Below the pieces are notes generated by a model. The model did not search any database. It had not been told where the DNA came from and was given only the letters and a program-made list of their open reading frames with translations. A stretch of 64,000 nt of DNA from Grammothele lineata (taxonomy: Eukaryota; Basidiomycota; Agaricomycetes; Polyporales; Polyporaceae): NCBI GenBank assembly GCA_002150815.3, contig NDFF03000389.1, positions 25,262 through 89,261 on the forward strand. Direction: 5' to 3'. Position numbers and translations under genes: made by a program. Positions 10,991-22,923 of this stretch are shown piece after piece; positions within the stretch are counted from its first letter, which is position 1, and every line of letters begins with the position of its first letter.

Positions 10991-13900
10991 ACAAAAACGC
11001 CATGCTCGTCCCAGGCACGCACGACACGGGCAGCCGCAGGCCCGGGGCGCCCTACGCAAGGGTGGGTAGTGAGAAACCTGTCGCAAAGCATGACATCTAC
11101 AACGCTCGATGACGAACGCGCGTTGCTCCGGGCGCCTCCAGAAGTCGGGACTGGAATCATTCGAGTTTTTCGCGGAGTCTGCGAAGTGTGAGCCACTAAG
11201 GAGCTGCCTTGTCGGGCTGTATCGTACATACAAGGGCGGTAGAAATTGATTTGGAGAGCTGGGGGAGCTTGCGTCGAACGTGGTAGCAAAGACATACATC
11301 GGTAGCTGGGTGCCTCGAAGGACCCAACGTGGGGCACGCCGCACGCCGCACGCCGCACGCGCAGCTGAGGTTCGTGCTAGCACTGTGCGCTCCATCCACT
11401 CGGAACGGTCGGGCAAGGGGCCTGCGGCGTCCACCGCAAGACTTCGCGCGCCCGTGAATCTCAGGGCAGATCCTGGGTGCGAGAGTGCGGATAATCATCA
11501 GCATCCAATTGACGCAACAGAAAGAGGAGAACGGGTGCTAGGTTAAAGCAACACAGACTTACCCTCCACGATATCCTTCAACTTGCCCCTCGCATGTTTT
11601 GAAGAAGTGATGTTGAGGTATTCAGCCAGGAGATGTGCCCCATCGCTGGCGGAGCAAAGCTGAGTCGAACCGCCGAGAAGGGGGATGGCCTGCCGAAACC
11701 CGAACTACGGCTGAGCAGGTGGGATACATGCTGTGATGCCGACTGTCTAAAGCCGATTGCGAGCCGTTACTGGAACCCGGCACCATACGTCCTCCTTCCG
11801 CACGCTTCCACGAGCCTTGGAGACTGTCGAGGGGCTGACGAGAGGGGATGAACCGCCTGTGACGAGCAACATATCAGTAAGATTGGTGCGCAACTCGGTC
11901 GAATGTGACATACGTACCTTCCGTAGAGCATCACCCATCCGTCTCGACAAGGCGTTGTGCTCCAGCGAGGACTATGTTATCTCCGTCTTGGTTCATAATC
12001 TGACACTATGGGAACGGAGGCTCACAGGGTGTAAGACATTGCACGAGTTATGATAGATAGCCCCGTCGCAAGTGTGAGGATCGAGTTGCTCGCTACAGGG
12101 TAAGTAAGCGGTGGCTTGATCTTATGGTCACGCCGGACTACAGCGCACGGTAACCACTCGTCCCGACGTGCGTAGACTCCGGAGGATGGGCCTTTCAAGA
12201 CTAGTCGCGCATAGTAAAGCGGCAGCGGCCGTCGAAGATCTTAATCGAGGACGACAGACAATCTTCTTGGCGCTCGTCAGGGCCATTCTAGACAAAGACA
12301 AGTGACCTAGCACATTCACAACACGGTGAGTCATGTACTAGTATCATGATAGATAGACTCACAGCTTTCTCCTGGCCGTCTTCCAATATCGCATCATGTT
12401 TGCCTAACTCCAGCCAGCAGCCTTTTGACCCATCCTACCCTTCCCATACCGTGTCCGATCACACAGCCGCGCCCGTTATCGGCGAGTTCCTGATGTATGA
12501 GCTGAGCACGGAGCCATATGAACGTGTAGGAGGAAGGGCAACCTACGGGTGACCGCGCCCCCACAAGGCTCTGCGTCAACTGCACGTTGAGGAAATGTGT
12601 CGACAGAAGCTGGTACGTTGATAGAAGCATGCTGATGAATGAAGGTACAACCTGCGCGAGCAAGCGATGGGCTGAGATCGGGTGCGGTAAAGATCGCAGA
12701 GCTCGTACGTACAGGTCGGAAATGCACTTCAACTTCTTCCTTGTCTGCCTCGTTAGCGTATCGAGACTCGATTACCGTGTGGATCATTGTCGTATATGTC
12801 TATGAATCTCGAAGACGTCAAATTTTGGAGGTGTAGGAATAACGACGATCAGTACCTCGACTTCGTCTGGAGTATCTGCTGGACGCGTCCATCATCCTAT
12901 GTGGACAACCCGGCGGGAGTGTGGTGCATGGAGACACAGTATCGCGCGTGACTGTCGTACGGTTCGCGTCATTCTTGCACGATGACTAGAGGAACAAAGG
13001 GTACAGTTGAGTATCACGCAGCAGGGCAGAGACTGACGGGAGACGCGTGTAGCGTAGCAGACCTTACTTACGCGATGAGAAGTAGTCAGCCGTCTCTCGC
13101 ATATCCTGCGGATAGAGTCCCGGAATCGTTCAGGTATACTAAGGACTGCGTACCAGACGCAGCGTAAGATTCTTGTCGAAGGAACGGAAGGAGAAAGCTG
13201 GAAGTAGCTCACATGTACACCTGGACCTTCCACTCCCAACTGCAGCGCCACGCGTGTGGCCGCTCCATCGCATTGACTCCCCGCCCACGAAGCCGTTCCA
13301 AGCTTGACGAAGTAGGCCTATGGTACATAGCGTTGAGAATGAAGGGTGCTGTTTGACTTGACGGGATGCATGATGGGTCGGCATTGATGTACATGAGGCA
13401 GGCACAGGAGAGGGTAGAGTCGGGTGTAAGCGGAGGGTGAGGGAAGACGAGTCGGCATCGCGGGCTGGAAGTCTGTGGAGGGTATTCTACGCAGTCGTTG
13501 CGGGAGCACAAGAGAGAAAAATGGAATGTGGAGAAGGAAGAGACAGAATTAATTGTAAATTATGTCACCAAAGAATTGGAGAACGCACTGGACGGCAGCC
13601 CGAGTCTGCAGCAGACGGCCTCGAGGATCTTATGGCAGAAATGATGTTCGAGAGGAGCCAGCCTCGCAAAAGCAGCGAAACGTCGGATGATCCATATTGA
13701 TGGCGCAATGTGACTGGGCAGGTGAGGAGACTGACGGAGTGGACGGAGGTGTGGAGGACAGCTTCTGGCAGAACGCGCGTTGCGCACTCCTCAATAGTAT
13801 TAGTACTCGACGCGGGCTTGCAATTGTCTCCTGAGGACGAGCCGGCGCAGAGGCGCTGCCGGGCCGGTTGGGGCCGGTCGGGACCTCCCGCCCTCTCCTG

Positions 13901-14139
13901 CCTCTCCGAGTCCCGTTCGTCCTCTTTGCAGTCCCCCGGATCCCTGCCAGCTGCCCTCCTGTCGCAACCACTCAAAATGCTTGACGCTTCCTCCCTCTAG
14001 AATTTGAACGGACATGAGTCGCACCAACCGTGTCGCCCGTCAAGTGTTCTGGCGGACGAACAGCTCTACTTAGCACGCGCGGTCGCTAGGGTGGGGAGAA
14101 GTGACTTGCGAGGACTTCGGTACGCTACGTCTGGTTCGC
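10991..14139. other. no gene recognised
   Basis: Scattered short frames occur, including one on the plus strand at 13437-13700 with an acidic end (EDLMAEMMFERSQPRK), but no supported exon chain. A CACGCCG run lies at about 11336-11358. Confidence 0.45.
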
Positions 14140-15480
14140 GTTCATGCCCCATCTAACTAGTCAATGGCCCACAGTCTTCACGTCGCCACGCTTTGCGGGC
14201 TCTGCCTCGATGGCGGACGCCTTGGGCCGCGATGTTCGTCCAGGAATCGCTTCTACCACGCCTCCGGATCCCGCGTTTTGCTCGTTTCCGTCCCGCCGCA
14301 CCCCACCCTCCGTTCGCCCCTGGTCAGTCTGTGCACACAGCTAGCGCCACCTCATCTCGAATAGGCTCTGGCACAACCCAAACTTCCTGTCGTCTGCCAC
14401 CCTCGACACAACTCAGTCACGTCGTGCGAGTGAGCCGCTGTCAAGACTCGAACGCAGGAATTCACGATATTCCTCGGCCGGTCCGCGGCTTGCTTGAGCC
14501 AACACGGGACCTCCATCTTTCGGCTGTAGTCGGTTCTGGGATCAAGGGGCTAATAGCTTGTAAGTCCCCCTCACTCGCACGTTACCGATGTAGACAACCT
14601 TGACGTTCCGACGTTCCCTCAACAGCCCTCTGCCGTGCCGATTTCCGCTGCCCGCCCCTCGACCATCACTCTGCTCTTACCCTTAGCCGCCATCCCTACC
14701 GCTTTACAGCATGTTTCTCGCACGTCCCGCTGTTGTGCCGCACGTCGTCTCTCATGATGGCCTCGTCTTCCGTCGAGTCCGTTATGATCCTCCAAGCTCG
14801 TTGACAACAGCCACAACACGGGAATGACGGTGATAGTGCGTAGATGCTCGAGATAGATGGAGACCAGGCGAACAGTACCTGAGGCACGTCATATTCTTTC
14901 CCGCGTACTTGGATTTTCTAACGGAGTTTCATAGCCCGATCTCTCTCCCGATCACGGCCTTTCATGGACTCCGTGCTCATGAAGAGTGTGCCAGTCTTGT
15001 ACATTTGTAGTCCCCTCGCAGCCCTCTTCTCATGTCTCTATTCTCCTCACTCGTCTAGCTCCCGCCTTACGTCTCAATTCCCGATTCCAACGTGGAAACT
15101 GGAAACTCCTTTGTTTGTTTCCACGTCTCGCGCCTCCTCCAAGCGGAATCAGTATTCCTGAGCGTCCTGCAGAGACGGTGTAGCCGCGGAACGCCGATGC
15201 TCCGCGATGAATAATGAAACAGATGCGTCTTCCTGCACTAGCTCACTCCCAAGCGTCACTGCGAGCTTTGGACCTGTGGACGGATGGATTCGGAGAATTG
15301 GCATCGGCATCGGTGATGAGCAAGGTGAGCTCTCCGTCTTCCAATAGATCTCGTCTCAGAGTCGCTGACTTGGCCTTTCTGCATTTCCCCCGAATGCTCT
15401 CCAATACATTAGTCCTCACATCGTTTCAACTCCCACCCTTGTATAATCGCGCTTCTCGTTCCCCCCAACGTCGCCTGTAG
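14140..15480 (+). repeat. degenerate copy B (5' part) of the four-member repeat family
   Basis: The strongest match is the intron-like block TGTAAGTCCCCCTCACTCGC at about 14559-14580, matching TGTAAGTCCCCGTTCACTCG at about 50741-50760, followed in both by a GACGTTCC block and a pyrimidine-rich stretch. Further matches to copy D follow at 14799 (GTTGACAACAG) and about 15230-15400, including a GGTGAGCTCTCC donor-like site. The copy stops near 15480, where copy C starts with a second version of sequence matching about 14690-14810. This looks like a partial tandem duplication. Frames are broken. Confidence 0.55.
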
Positions 15481-17120
15481 ACATCACCCGCCATCTCTAC
15501 ACTACCTCCCTACTCATACCCTTGGTATTCACTCCTTCGGCTTCCCTGCATGCCTGTCGTAAGTCCCGCTGTTTCCCTGCATGTCGTTTTTCGTGACGGC
15601 CCTGACTTTCTCCCAGCTTCTTGAGCACAGAAAAACGCCGTGTAATGTGGGCTTTCTGGCGCTGGAGGTTGAGGATCAGGATAACCGGAGGCAAGGACAA
15701 GAGTACTGAAGGTGCGTCATGCTCCTCGCACTCGCAAGCGTCTTACTAAGACTCACAATCTCATCTCTACGTCGTATTGTCTCATACAACCCGCACTCGT
15801 CGCAAATGTGCCAATATGCTACATCTCAAGTCCCGTCGTCGCTTTTCGCCTCGTTTTAGACCCCTCGCTCTTCTCGAACCGCATCCGTGTCTCCGGGTCC
15901 TGCTTCAAACATGGACTCTGACTACGACCGCCCGGTTTCACGCCTCATCCAGCGTAAACTGACTTCATAATACTCCTACAACCTTCGGGGCAGTGTGGCC
16001 GTGAAGCTTGGACGCGTCGTGGCGAGTATCTGAACGAACGCGGTACATTAAATCATTTCCAAGTGTCTGCGCGGCTTCTAGTCGTTGAATGGAAGAGTCT
16101 CGAAACATCGAGTGGATCCCTGGTAGAGTGAGTGCTCCGTCTTCACATGTATCCAATCTGAGTGCAACTAACAAAGAGTTTCTACTCCACGCCCCCACAC
16201 CCAAGGCATTCCGTTGTGCTCGCTTTCGCGTCTGCTTCCTACCCCTTTGAGCGATCGGCCTTCCCGTCTCTGCGCGGTGCCTCTAGTATGTGCACCTACA
16301 TAACTTTGTTGTCATGGTTGATTTGATTGAAGTCGGGTTGTTAAGGGTCTCAATCTCACGCCGTGCATCGGTACGCAAGACTTAACTCCGACCTCGTGCT
16401 ACCGTAACGCATACGAGCGTCGTCAAGCACCCCACGAACTCGCACCACACGGACGTGTTCGCCAAAACGTGTGTCAGCCCGGCTGACGTTCGACGTGTCG
16501 GAAACTTGAAACAGTGTCGTCACGCGCGCTCAGGTTCTTCTAGGCATCGCGCGCGCTCTCGAACGCAAGCTGACCCAAGTTCAGGTCCTACAGTTGTTGT
16601 TTGGGACGTACATGTCCCCATGCGAATGAGCCTGCTCATGCTGATGAGCAGCCACGCTCGCACACTACGACATCTCACGAGTGGCTAGAGGGGCATTGAT
16701 CCCACTGGAACGTCCGTCCTATCCATAATGTCCCCCGGGTTCCATAACCACGCTCAGCAGGAAGGGAGATGCCAACAGGAGTGGTGCACGCACGTCTCGG
16801 TTCGTACGACGTAGCGTAGAGATCGACGCGTTCGAAGTGGACAGTGTAACTATAAGAGTAGGCTAATTACATCGCATTCAGTAGATCGATGTACGAGACG
16901 GTTGCAGAAACGAGTTGCCTTGTCTATATTCTTGACTGTCGTTGGCCCGCGTCGAGGAGCGGTCGTGCATCTAGCCAGCTCAGACACACAACAGCAAGCT
17001 AGGAGCACCACTTCCTTCAATGTTCGTTCAAAGCAGCTTCGCAACGAAAGATCGGAGGCGTCATCGAGCAGGAACGTCGCCGAGACAAATCTATTCACTT
17101 TTATCGACTACATACTACGA
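15480..17120 (+). repeat. degenerate copy C of the four-member repeat family
   Basis: The copy begins with a TAAGTCCCGCTGTTTCCCTG block matching 14723-14740 of copy B and continues to the shared 3' end. The best-preserved coding block, about 16530-16625, reads VLLGIARALERKL then QVLQLLFGTYMSP before a stop. Copies D and A give comparable residues there. The 3' terminal sequence ATTCACTTTTATCGACTACA (about 17093-17112) matches TTCACATTTATCTACTACAT in copy D. The element is not functional as read. Confidence 0.6.
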
Positions 17121-17339
17121 TGATCTTATCTTCGTTCTAGACATACACGGCACGTTCACCTGCAAGGTGACCCGTGAGCTTCCACGCACAAGCCCACACA
17201 AGAACCTTCTGCGCTCGCTCCCATGTACGCCGTAATCCAATAGCTATTAACTTGGGTGTCTTGGAATTGCTGCTTATGCCGTGGACCGCCACGAGAGCGA
17301 TCCAAGACCTGTCCCTTGGGCGTAAGCGCTAAGTGGCCT

Positions 17340-17830
17340 CCTCCAGCGCCGCTCCTCGTCGCGCGCCAACGCTCACGTCGTCTGCGTCACCATCGTCGTC
17401 GCCCGCATCGTCCGCATCGTCGCCGCCGTCGTCCACGTCGTCGTCAGCCGCTCCGTCCACGTCGTCATCACGGCCCCGCCCGCCGTCGTGCAACTCACAC
17501 TCGTCATAGCACAACTGCGCGAGTCTTCGCATTTGCCGCTGCCGCGCGACTCGCGAATGCCGCCCGCAGCTGCTTCGTCGCGATACACCAGCGACGTGTC
17601 CGCGGGCTGCGGGGACTGTTCGTGTATCGCCGTGCCGCCCGTCGTCATTGTTGTCATCATCAGCCACCCCGCCCACGTCATCGTCACGGATCCGCCCGCC
17701 GTCGACGTGTCACTCACTCGCCAGCTCGTCGTCATGGTCGGGATACATCAACGATGTGTCCGCGGACAGCGGGGGTTGTTCGTGCGTCGTGCTCGTCGCC
17801 ACGGCCATCGCTCACGCCTTACTGCCGCGG
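17340..17830 (+). repeat. GTC/GCC-rich low-complexity tract with an imperfect internal duplication
   Basis: The tract is dominated by CGTCGTC/CGTCCACGTC words. Two related segments recur: CACGTCGTCATCACGGCC..CGCCCGCCGTCG at 17458 and CACGTCATCGTCACGGATCC at 17674. The word GATACACCAGCGACGTGTCC (17582) recurs as GATACATCAACGATGTGTCC (17742). The long arginine/histidine-rich frame and its Asp-rich opposite are by-products of the composition. Confidence 0.65.
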
Positions 17831-18087
17831 GAATCCTCGCTCGTCCCGCGTGGTTACTGCAGCACTGAGACTGAAACGATGTATCGGTGAGCACGTGTTA
17901 GGAGGCAATTTGATGTAAGACCTCGCTATGTATACATTCAATACTCCCCTTGTTCATCTAAGTCTTCACTATCGAAACAGAGGTGAAGCACTGCAGGTAC
18001 AGTAGGAGTATCGTTCATTCCGCCATCTACACGACTGCCGTTCGAATCGCCATCGATCATGGCCTGTGCTCGGGAGCGGACCTCAGC

Positions 18088-20730
18088 CTACTGTTGTTCA
18101 ACAACGTCAGCAAGGGCAGACTCCATGACAGCTTGCTCGTCTGCGTAAGCCTTGAGGCCTTCGTCCAGCTCGTCCTTGACAGGTTGAGTGGGGGCAGCTT
18201 GCCCCTGCCGCTTCGAACGACGCAGGTTCCACTGGGTCACCTCGTACCTGGTGGACTGGATGACGTGACGCATCTCCTCGTTGAGGAGACGCACTTGCTC
18301 CTTCCAGCGTGCGGCTCTTGCTCTAGCTTTCGCCCAATCGGTACGAAGCGCTGACCACGAAAGCTTTAGTAGGATGCATTGTGTGAGGCGCTAGATCCAG
18401 CACTTACCATCCTGCATCCCCCAGTCGTTACCGCCTTCAGCAGGGCCAGTAGAGGTGTACCATATCCATGAGAGACAACGTCGACCTTCTCTCGGGGCGA
18501 CTGCGCCGGAAATTGGGGCCGCCGAGGGTGTCGAGGTACTCGTCTTGCCGCCCATGGCGCGGACGTGATCTATTTTGGCATTCTCTTGGGCGGTGAGCAT
18601 ACGCTGGCTGAGGCCTACGAAGCCAACGTCATGAAGAGGCTGTAGAACCTTCTCCCGTGTCATCTCCCGAGTACTGTTGGCACAACCCTGCAGGTAGGAC
18701 CAAAACCGCTCTACTTGCTCTCCATCCCAGCGTGCAAGATAGGGGGTGTAGTTCGGGGAGAAACGGCCCTGACAATCGAGCTTGTGCGCGCTGATGTGAA
18801 ACTCGGGAACTACGAAGATCCAGGCGTCCTCAGGGAGGTCGAGCCGGATGTCTGGTGGGAGCTCGCTGGCACAAATGAACAAGCCTTTCTGGTGCTCGCA
18901 TGCGACGTCGTACGAATTTTTCATCATCCGTACGCCCTTCCCCTTGACCGCAGATGCAAGGACGAAGCCCACGTTCGCCCACCTGAAAACGTTGGCTAGG
19001 ACAGCCCAGAGACATGGCGGATCACACGCACCTCTCCCCCTTCTGCTGATCGCCTAAGCCGTTGTTGAGGAACAGCTCATGTTGGCAGCTAACGGCGATG
19101 ACGCCGGTGGTGTACAGTCCTTTGGAGTTTCGTGCGAGCGCGTTCAGCAAAACTGCGAAACCAGAGCAAGCTCGTATCTGCAAGACGAATAAGTGATGTA
19201 CGGGCTGCGCTAAGGGGAGCACGTACGTCTTCGTCGTTGACAAACTTCCCCACGTACTCGGCGTACGCGGAGGGATCTACGAAGTAGGCGAGACCCGGGC
19301 CCATCCAAACGTCCTCCTGCTTGCTCGGACGCATGCGGCTTTTCAGCTTGAAGTTAGCATCCTGGGAGACCATTAACTGGTGAAGCCACCTGTTGACGTG
19401 CGATGAGTATCACATAAGAGTATAGATCATATCAGAGTACACTTACGCGTCCTTCGGAAGTGCGTTCTCCCAACCAGGCGGAAGATTCTTATTAGGTTGC
19501 GGGCAAGCGCGACACATCACCGCGAGCCCTCCTCGAGGAGTGCCACCAATTCCAGTCGCGTCATGGCCTCTACCAGCGCGTTTCGCCATGGTGATGTGCC
19601 GCCACTGGCGCACTATCATTGAGAGCGCGGCGCCCCGGTCCTATAGCACACGTGAGTTTTTCAACGAAGCGATTAACTGGGCACGTACTGGAAGGCGATC
19701 GAAACCGACGTTGTCGGTCATAAGTTCGAGGGCTTTATAGAAGTCGTACACGGTCATCTTGCCCTGAAGGTTGAATAGATGGAACGCTTTAAGAACTTCG
19801 AACGTCGCGCACGTCCGAGGCTTTATGGGAGTGGCCGGCCACCACAACATACGGAGGAGAGCGGTTCGACGGCCAGGCCCGCGACATCCGCAGAAGGCGA
19901 CCTTAACGACGTGGATTCCGTTCACATGAATGACGGTCATGGGGATGGTTTGTCCGCTGCCGCTGAGATAGACTTCCCCACTGTCGTGGGATGGGCGAAC
20001 TACCAGACCGAGCTCACGGAGAGAAGCCTGCTTGAAGAACGTGCCGTCCCATACCTGGAGAACAAAACATAAGCAAGTGCATTGAACCCGGCACGACGTG
20101 CTCACCTGCAACCGATGCAGGGGAAGAGAGTGATGACGCGCGAGAACGCATGCATCACATAGGACGCTACTCCCCAAGCAATCGCGACAGCGGAAGCGGG
20201 GGACAGCTTGAAGACAAGCTGAACAGACCGCAGACAGTGCGCTGCGGCAGCGTCCTTCAAGGCGGAGGACTTCATCCAGATATTCGTCTTGGAATGGCAG
20301 CCAGGTTCTCAGAGGTTCGTCCTGCATCAAAGAACGCCAAGTTAGCATAGATACGTTGACGAAGTCATATACGTACGGTGCTGGCATAGCGCTTAGACCG
20401 TTCTTTTGCTACAACGGAGACACCGCTGAGGCCCGCAACCGGTTCGGGTGATACCGGCTGGTCGAACGCAGAGTCTTCACCGAACCACCCGGTGGTGAGA
20501 ATCGTCGGCGTCGAGCTCATAGCTGTCGCAGTTAAGGTGGAGGAAAGAAGCTGTTCGATCTCGGAGGGAGTCAGGGGAGGCGCCGTAGTCTCCTGGCGGA
20601 CGCGAGAGGTGCTGGCAACGATGCGGGGACCGTCCTGCGAGGCCACGTAGGTACGGGTGACGGCGCAAGGAACGAAGAACGGGTCGGTGCCCCCCTTGCC
20701 TTTCGCTGCCTTCCGAGGGTTCGGTTTCAT
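18088..20730 (-). CDS. KDZ transposase, CxC2-type, 758 residues, 8 exons
   Basis: DNA transposase of the KDZ superfamily. Minus-strand exons are 20377-20730, 20106-20321, 19689-20054, 19447-19640, 19227-19389, 19032-19177, 18408-18982 and 18088-18350. Introns are 48-57 bp, and exons total 2,277 nt, exactly 759 codons. Residues 143-187 hold the CxC2 cluster (CxxC at 151/154, 163/166, 173/176, then His). They are followed by WDGTFFKQASLRELGL and TFEVLKAFHLFNLQGKM, hallmarks of the family. The core has YDVAC (D505), PEFHISAHKLDCQ and DGEQVERFW (E568/E571). The usual NMDY-type motif reads WANVGF with Gly at 485, so the first catalytic Asp appears lost. The segment after STREM is much shorter than usual before the C-terminal helix (WKEQVRLLNEEMRHVI), suggesting an internal deletion. 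An oxygenase-like gene lies 190 bp upstream on the same strand. The family call is sure; activity is doubtful. Confidence 0.92.
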
Positions 20731-20770
20731 GGTGAGAAGCGTGTGTGGGCGTCGAAGGCGAGTCCCCCGC

Positions 20771-20780
20771 CCTTTTATAC
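20771..20780 (-). promoter_or_regulatory. TATA-box-like element of the KDZ gene
   Basis: Read on the minus strand, GTATAAAAGG lies about 40 bp upstream of the KDZ start codon at 20730, followed by a GC-rich leader. Position and sequence fit a core promoter TATA element; the function is inferred. Confidence 0.5.
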
Positions 20781-20920
20781 CATGGCGGACTTAGCACACA
20801 AAAACGATTCAATTGCAGGCACTGCGTCCTATCAATCAACACAGATTCCTCAAGCAGCAGGAGAACGTCATACCACGAACACATGAACGACCGCGACGCT
20901 TCGCTACGGCCTGCCCTACA

Positions 20921-22330
20921 CTACCCCTGGACGGCTTCGCCGAAAATCGCCCGCAGGTGTGCGCGCTCCGCCGCCAATTCGTCCCAACGAGAGAACACAC
21001 GCACCAGATCCTCCGCACGGCTGGCAAGAGCAGCGTGAAACGCCGCGCTGCCCAGAGGATCTTCCGCCTCGAAATCCGAGTAGGTGCGACGCCCGCACGC
21101 AGCCCAGCGAAGGAGCCCGCCCGCGCAGTATTGAGTGAAGGATTGCCTTGTCTCCCCGGGTTGAATAGGGGTGTTGCCGTGCGCGATGATGACGGAGGGA
21201 ATGAGAATGGTTGCGCCCAGCGGAAACTCGATTACCAATCTTGATTCGTGTAAGATAATGTGGCCGTCTTTGGTTGCGTCGAAGTAGCCTAGCGCAGTAA
21301 TTTGACACCAGTTGCAGGCGTCGTTGGAGCTGTCCACGCGCGTGGCGCATTCCGTGACTGGCCCGAAATTTACTGTCATGGCGGAGTAGACGATGTTTTC
21401 GAAGTTCAACTCAAGGCCTTCCTCATCTCGCCATAGATGCCAGCCGCGAACGAGGCAAGCATCGCTGCCGTAGAGCTGAGAGCGCATTCGGAGAAACCTC
21501 AAGAAACTATTCAATTCCAAACCCAGCGAACCTCCGGATCGACCGCTCCTGGATAAGCTGCTTGAGGACCGCCGCCCGACGAGGAGGATTGCTCGCAGCT
21601 GGGGGCCTCTGTGTAGGGGACGTCGAACACGACCCAGAACACGACGAGCAAGGACGTACCTTCTGCCCAGTTCCACATGAACCGCCTCGCCGCGCGTTCG
21701 GAAACCTGCCCCGTCGATGCCAATGCATGACCTTCTTAAGCCGCACGCGACACGTGCCTTCTCGATGACGAGGGATGCCTTCTTCGTGTTTTTCGGCCAA
21801 TCAGGATCGTTCGGCGCCGAACCTGCGTCACAGACCAGAACCCGATCGTCTCTGCCAAGGATAACAAACGTTGGCCTGGGACGAATGAGACTGGATTCAT
21901 GGAACGACGAAAGCGAAAACTTACCTGCCGTCCCACTTCTTCACGGCATACCGGTGCCGTTTGGCACGCTCAAACTCCCGGATATCTGCTCCTTTCTCAC
22001 CACGACACTTGCCAACGAAAGCTTCCCGGGCGATCGAGAGCGTTCGTGGGTCTATGGGAATCTTCATGCGGTGGACGTCGGACAAGTCCTTGCTCAGGCT
22101 GGACTGAACCTTGCCGCCGAACGCGGCCTCGTTTGCTTGCCGCTTCCGCCGAGCCTTTGCTGCCTTGTTTTGAACCCTCTTTCGTTCATCAGCGTTGGTT
22201 CTGTGACGCGGCAAGACGCTGGAAGGGGTTGGCTGTGGCTGGATACTGCACCGACTGCCCAGCCGGGGGAAACAGACTCTTGAGATGGTGGTCACTCTGA
22301 TGAGTCCGCGGAATGACGGGCAGCGCATTT
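20921..22330 (-). pseudogene. TET/JBP-like 2OG-Fe(II) oxygenase, KDZ-associated, frameshifted
   Basis: Fungal TET/JBP-type oxygenases, which oxidise methylated DNA bases, are known to sit beside KDZ transposases in basidiomycetes. Visible segments in order are a basic stretch (DERKRVQNKAAKARRKR), AAFGGKVQSSLSKDLSDVHR, YAVKKWDG, an intron, VILGRDDRVLVC, HRRGRFP, an intron near 21610-21660, and SIRRFAGFG. The core then reads VNFGP..ALGYFDATKDGHI, LVIEFPLGATILIPS and AHGNTPIQPGETRQSFTQY, ending in TGA-proximal GEAVQG at 20921. The distal His (AHGNTP) and 2OG-binding Arg (ETRQS) are present, but the HxD metal site reads RVD. The frame must change near 21740 (between EKARVACGL and HRRGRFP) and near 21530 (after AGFG), with no intron to explain it. 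The 5' end is not resolved. Likely a dead gene sharing ancestry with the KDZ element. Confidence 0.72.
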
Positions 22331-22923
22331 CTTGGCGTGGCGGCGGACCCTGCGTCTTTGATTACCGGTTTGCTTGGGAGCAGGGCCCCCCGCCTGCTCC
22401 GGGACGTCCGACAAAGGTTGTTGCAGACCGGGAACAGGAAGAAGCGACGGTACGGGGGCTGTAGAGGTGGATGAGATATGCGAAGACCGAGAGCTTCGAG
22501 GGACATACGAGAGGATGCGGGGGAATGAGACTTGCACGATAGAGGGGAGAGATCTGAAACTTGCTCTTCGGAGACCCAACCCGGTGGCCGAAGGACGGGG
22601 GAGCTGAACGGGGTGCTTAGTGGACTCAGGTCTCCCAAGTCGACCTCAAAAGTACGCAGCAGCGCCAACTTGACGAGCGCGACCGTATCGAAAATGGTCC
22701 TAATAGTCTCGGGGAAGACGCGTCTGAGTGCATGGTCAGATGTGAGAAACAGAACGACGATAATAGGACGCACCGGAGCGGCTTCCATCATGCAATCCAT
22801 CCTGGCATATGACCGTTCGGATTTGTGTTGAAGAAGCGCGGTCGCACAAGGGGGTAGGTAGCCCCGTCGCATTAGAGCGCACGTCAATCCTCCCCGTCAC
22901 GGTAGTGCGTGGAACTGGTCTGC

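Noticed and set aside
17256..17918. 220-codon Arg/His-rich frame and opposite Asp-rich frames
   Set aside because: Produced by the CGTC/GCC low-complexity tract; three frames are open at once.
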